Shown here in pieces: positions 6,717 to 8,233 of a stretch of 8,233 bases of DNA (its first letter is position 1; the number at the start of each line of letters is the position of its first letter). The DNA lies in assembly GCA_039933775.1 (NCBI GenBank), contig JBDTNK010000083.1:1-8233 (forward strand). The letters run 5' to 3'. The DNA comes from JBDTNK01 sp039933775 (GTDB lineage Bacteria; Chloroflexota; Limnocylindria; QHBO01). The notes beneath the pieces were generated by a model. It was not told where the DNA came from. It was given only the letters and a program-made list of their open reading frames with translations, and did no database searches. Position numbers and translations under genes: made by a program.

Positions 6717-7043
6717 CTAGCTTTGCCAGGCTTCCTTCCACTCGTGCGCGCCGGTGTGATGACCGTCGCACAGCCCGACCCGACCGCCCATGTGACGGCT
6801 CGGAAGGTACGGCTGCATCCCTTCTTCGAACGGCGTGGGCGCTTTGTTACACAGCATGTAGCGCCGTTCGCGGGCCCAGGTGTACGCATGGTCGCTCGAG
6901 CAGAACCGATATCCCTTCGTGAAATTCATCGTCTCCCCCGGTTTTGGGTCTGACGCAAGACCGATGGGTCCGCTCTCGCGGACCAGCTCGATTCGCACCG
7001 GGAGCTGCGGCATCCGAGCGCCGCACTGATCGCAGACCTGCAC
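6717..7043 (-). CDS. Small Cys/His-rich, probable zinc-binding protein upstream of murA
   Basis: 108 residues from GTG at 7043. Possible metal ligands are C4 and C7 (VCDQCG), C48 and H52 (GYRFCSSDHAYTWARER), C65, and a C-terminal cluster C92, H95, H96, H100 (LCDGHHTGAHEW). The 'Y-x-F-C-S-x-x-H-A-x-x-W' part resembles treble-clef/TRASH-like knuckles, and the leading CxxC supplies the other half. No catalytic motif is evident and I do not recognise the family. The GTG start is preferred over the internal ATG at residue 39 because it keeps the CxxC pair. Its TAG is immediately followed by the murA ATG (zero gap), and the upstream small gene ends 9 nt before its start, so this is a three-gene operon ending in murA. 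The function is unknown; a metal-binding or protein-interaction role is inferred. Confidence 0.65.
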   Translation of the reverse strand: MQVCDQCGARMPQLPVRIELVRESGPIGLASDPKPGETMNFTKGYRFCSSDHAYTWARERRYMLCNKAPTPFEEGMQPYLPSRHMGGRVGLCDGHHTGAHEWKEAWQS

Positions 7044-7052
7044 CGTCCGTCG

Positions 7053-7328
7053 CTATCCCAGGTAGTGCGCGCCGTCGTCAAGCGAGTGGCGCTCGATGAA
7101 GGTCGGGTCATCGTTGGGGTCGCTGCCGATGGGCGAGCCCTTGTGCGGCTTCGCATCGACCGGGCAGATGAACGGGTAGTCGCGGCTGATCCTGCGCAGC
7201 TCCTGCATGCGGCGCATCGGCGGTCCCTCCTCCGCGCGGCCCGCCGGCCCGCGCAGGTGGGCACGCTCCGCCTCTTCGGGGGTCATCGGGGTCTTCGGGG
7301 TCATCGGTCCGTTCTCGTCGCTTTCCAT
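7053..7328 (-). CDS. Small hypothetical protein, first gene of the murA operon
   Basis: 91 residues from ATG at 7328; Met9 (7304) and Met15 (7286) are alternatives. The N-terminal half is charged and Thr/Pro-rich (MESDENGPMTPKTPMTPEEA), followed by an Arg/Glu-rich helical part (RRMQELRRISRDYPFICPVD) and a short tail (DDPTFIERHSLDDGAHYLG). There is no membrane segment and only one Cys. The family is not recognised. Support comes from position: same strand, 9 nt before the next small gene, and a protein-like composition unlike the Arg/Ser-rich shadow frames. A TAGCAT hexamer on the minus strand (7344-7339) could be a -10 for a very short leader, but there is no matching -35. The region further upstream is taken by repeat element B. 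Confidence 0.5.
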   Translation of the reverse strand: MESDENGPMTPKTPMTPEEAERAHLRGPAGRAEEGPPMRRMQELRRISRDYPFICPVDAKPHKGSPIGSDPNDDPTFIERHSLDDGAHYLG

Positions 7329-7399
7329 GCCAGGACCGATGCTACCGCGTTGCGTCGTCGAGCGGCTTCGGCGCGTGCGGGGTCGCAGTGCGCGTGTGG

Positions 7400-7435
7400 T
7401 CGTGGCGCGCGTGTGTTGTCATACGCGCGCCACGA
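7400..7435. repeat. Perfect 13-bp inverted repeat at the left edge of element B
   Basis: TCGTGGCGCGCGT (7400-7412) and ACGCGCGCCACGA (7423-7435) are exact reverse complements around a 10-nt loop (GTGTTGTCAT). The right half is part of the left arm of element B, so the left half looks like a further, inverted arm sharing the TTGTCA junction. It would form a very stable hairpin in either strand. There is no T-run, so it is not a typical intrinsic terminator. It lies 72 bp upstream of the first gene of the murA operon. Confidence 0.7.
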
Positions 7436-7562
7436 GCGCATTAGCCGGCAACCATCGGGCTCCAGCGCAGAATCAGGGCCGAGCTGAGAACGAACGAGTC
7501 ACCCACGCAGCCACCCGATGACCGAACTCCCTGCTAACGCGCGCCACGAGCGCATTTGTCCA
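7416..7562. repeat. REPIN-like element B: two inverted 30-nt arms around an 87-nt spacer
   Basis: The left arm is 7416-7445 (TTGTCATACG ... GCGCATTAGC) and the right arm 7533-7562 (GCTAACGCGC ... GCATTTGTCCA). The size, 147 bp with an 87-nt spacer, is identical to element A. The arms also share a perfect 20-nt direct repeat ACGCGCGCCACGAGCGCATT (7423-7442 and 7537-7556), possible because each arm is nearly palindromic. The spacer contains TCCAGCGCAGAA (7461-7472), found inverted in element C. The element fills most of the gap between the divergent murA operon and the membrane-protein gene. No flanking duplication or ORF was seen. Confidence 0.75.
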
Positions 7563-7656
7563 TGCGCTGTCGTTGCGTCTAAGGTTCAAGCGATAGCCAC
7601 CGCGGCGACAGTGAATGTGGGCGAGGCGTCAGCATGCGAAGCTTCCTGAGGACCGA

Positions 7657-8064
7657 ATGGTGATTGAGTTCGCTCAGCAGCGTCGTAGCGAGCTAACTCG
7701 GACGGCCGGCGTGCTGATTCTGGTGTCGATCGTCTTCTGGTGGATCGCGCTGCGGGCGTGGGCAGAAGCTCAGTTCGGATACCTCGACGTTGACGCGCTG
7801 GGCGTTGCCCCGTTGGTCTGGGTCACGCTCCTTGCGATCGCCGGGCTCGCGCTGGTGACCCGCGTGCTGCCTCGTCCAGCCGACGTCCCCGCCAACGTCG
7901 TCTGTATCGGCTTCTTCTTGGCCGTCACCGGGACCCTGGCCACGGTGAACGTCGCCTATGGCGCCCATGACGGCATCAGCGCAGCGGGCTGGCTCATGGC
8001 CGCGTTCTCAGTCGCGCAGGCGACTGTCTTCGTAGCCGTGATGCTCGTTGCTTCGGAGCGTTAA
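7657..8064 (+). CDS. Small four-helix integral membrane protein of unknown function
   Basis: 135 residues from ATG at 7657 (MVIEFAQQRRSELTRTAGVL). GAGGA at 7648-7652 lies 4 nt before this ATG and 7 nt before a GTG at 7660, so either codon may be used. The ATG at 7615 in the same frame has no ribosome site and would add a basic stretch. Four hydrophobic segments are visible: about residues 16-37 (GVLILVSIVFWWIALRAWA), 50-71 (VAPLVWVTLLAIAGLALV), 79-101 (NVVCIGFFLAVTGTLATVNV) and 110-132 (GWLMAAFSVAQATVFVAVML). The N-terminus is charged and the loops are short. There are no motifs of transporters, enzymes or toxins, and I do not recognise the family. It stands alone between repeat elements B and C, divergent from the murA operon. 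Codon use resembles the neighbouring genes. Confidence 0.6.
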   Translation: MVIEFAQQRRSELTRTAGVLILVSIVFWWIALRAWAEAQFGYLDVDALGVAPLVWVTLLAIAGLALVTRVLPRPADVPANVVCIGFFLAVTGTLATVNVAYGAHDGISAAGWLMAAFSVAQATVFVAVMLVASER

Positions 8065-8088
8065 GCGCAGCGGCCTGTCGCTCGCGAC

Positions 8089-8224
8089 TTGACATATGCC
8101 GTCCTGGTTCGCATTAGCGGGCCGGTGAGGCCCACGATGAGGCTTGCCACGCCCGCGATCGGGCCGGAAAGCCCCGTTCTGCGCTGGAATTGCCGCTAAT
8201 GCGAATCACGCGCGCATCTGTCAG
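8089..8224. repeat. REPIN-like element C: two inverted 30-nt arms around a 76-nt spacer
   Basis: The left arm is 8089-8118 (TTGACATATG ... TTCGCATTAGC) and the right arm 8195-8224 (GCTAATGCGAA ... GCATCTGTCAG). Read outward-in, the two arms agree at TGACA, ATGC and all of TTCGCATTAGC. The spacer holds a perfect GGGCC/GGCCC hairpin (8117-8131) and TTCTGCGCTGGA (8177-8188), the reverse complement of a segment in element B at an equivalent place. The shorter spacer relative to B is partly explained by a gap of about 9 nt next to that segment. It starts 24 bp after the stop of the membrane-protein gene and accounts for nearly all of the remaining window. Confidence 0.75.
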
Positions 8225-8233
8225 GCCGATGCG

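Noticed and set aside
8089..8224. MITE with terminal inverted repeats from a DDE transposon.
   Set aside because: The ends are inverted, but no target-site duplication flanks any of the three elements and each arm is internally palindromic, which fits REP-type repeats better. Not fully excluded.

Overview
This is a GC-rich bacterial chromosomal window with a cell-envelope theme: MreB, MurA, a lysylphosphatidylglycerol-synthase-type membrane protein, a Nei/Fpg DNA glycosylase and several small unknown proteins. Taxonomy cannot be settled by reading alone. GC-rich coding, GTG starts, an MPEGDT-type Nei, a MurA with Asp in place of the usual loop Cys, and mreB next to PHP and flippase-like genes rather than mreC/mreD suggest an uncultured Chloroflexota-like or actinobacterial-like lineage (inference, low to moderate confidence).

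Layout. The minus strand from 3520 down to 499 is a tight operon: mreB, a PHP-domain phosphoesterase and a UPF0104/AglD-type membrane protein, joined by ATGA and GTGA stop/start overlaps. After 91 bp comes the start of an XRE-type helix-turn-helix gene that runs off the left edge. Upstream of mreB is a 331-bp non-coding stretch with a TATACT hexamer (candidate promoter) and a cluster of repeats. Next, on the minus strand, is an XRE-HTH protein fused to a PD-(D/E)XK-like nuclease domain. It is divergent from a complete Nei-type glycosylase gene (4632-5435, plus strand). That gene converges on murA (minus), the last gene of a second operon preceded by two small genes, one of them rich in Cys and His. 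The right end carries a small four-helix membrane protein on the plus strand.

The main unexplained structure is a family of interspersed repeats. Three compound elements (3777-3923, 7416-7562, 8089-8224) each consist of two 30-nt arms in inverted orientation around a spacer of 87, 87 and 76 nt. A seventh, solitary arm lies at 3728-3757. Every arm has the same layout: a TNGNC-like or TTGTC end, a quasi-palindrome of 8 + 7 + 8 nt, and a terminal TTAGC/TTAGA. This resembles REPINs (paired REP sequences) of proteobacteria, but the sequence is not one I recognise. One element has run into the 3' end of the HTH-nuclease gene and supplies its last 23 codons and stop. The other two bracket the small membrane-protein gene. 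No transposase is visible in the window.

Coordinates were counted by hand from the sequence. Protein functions come from motif recognition, not database searches.
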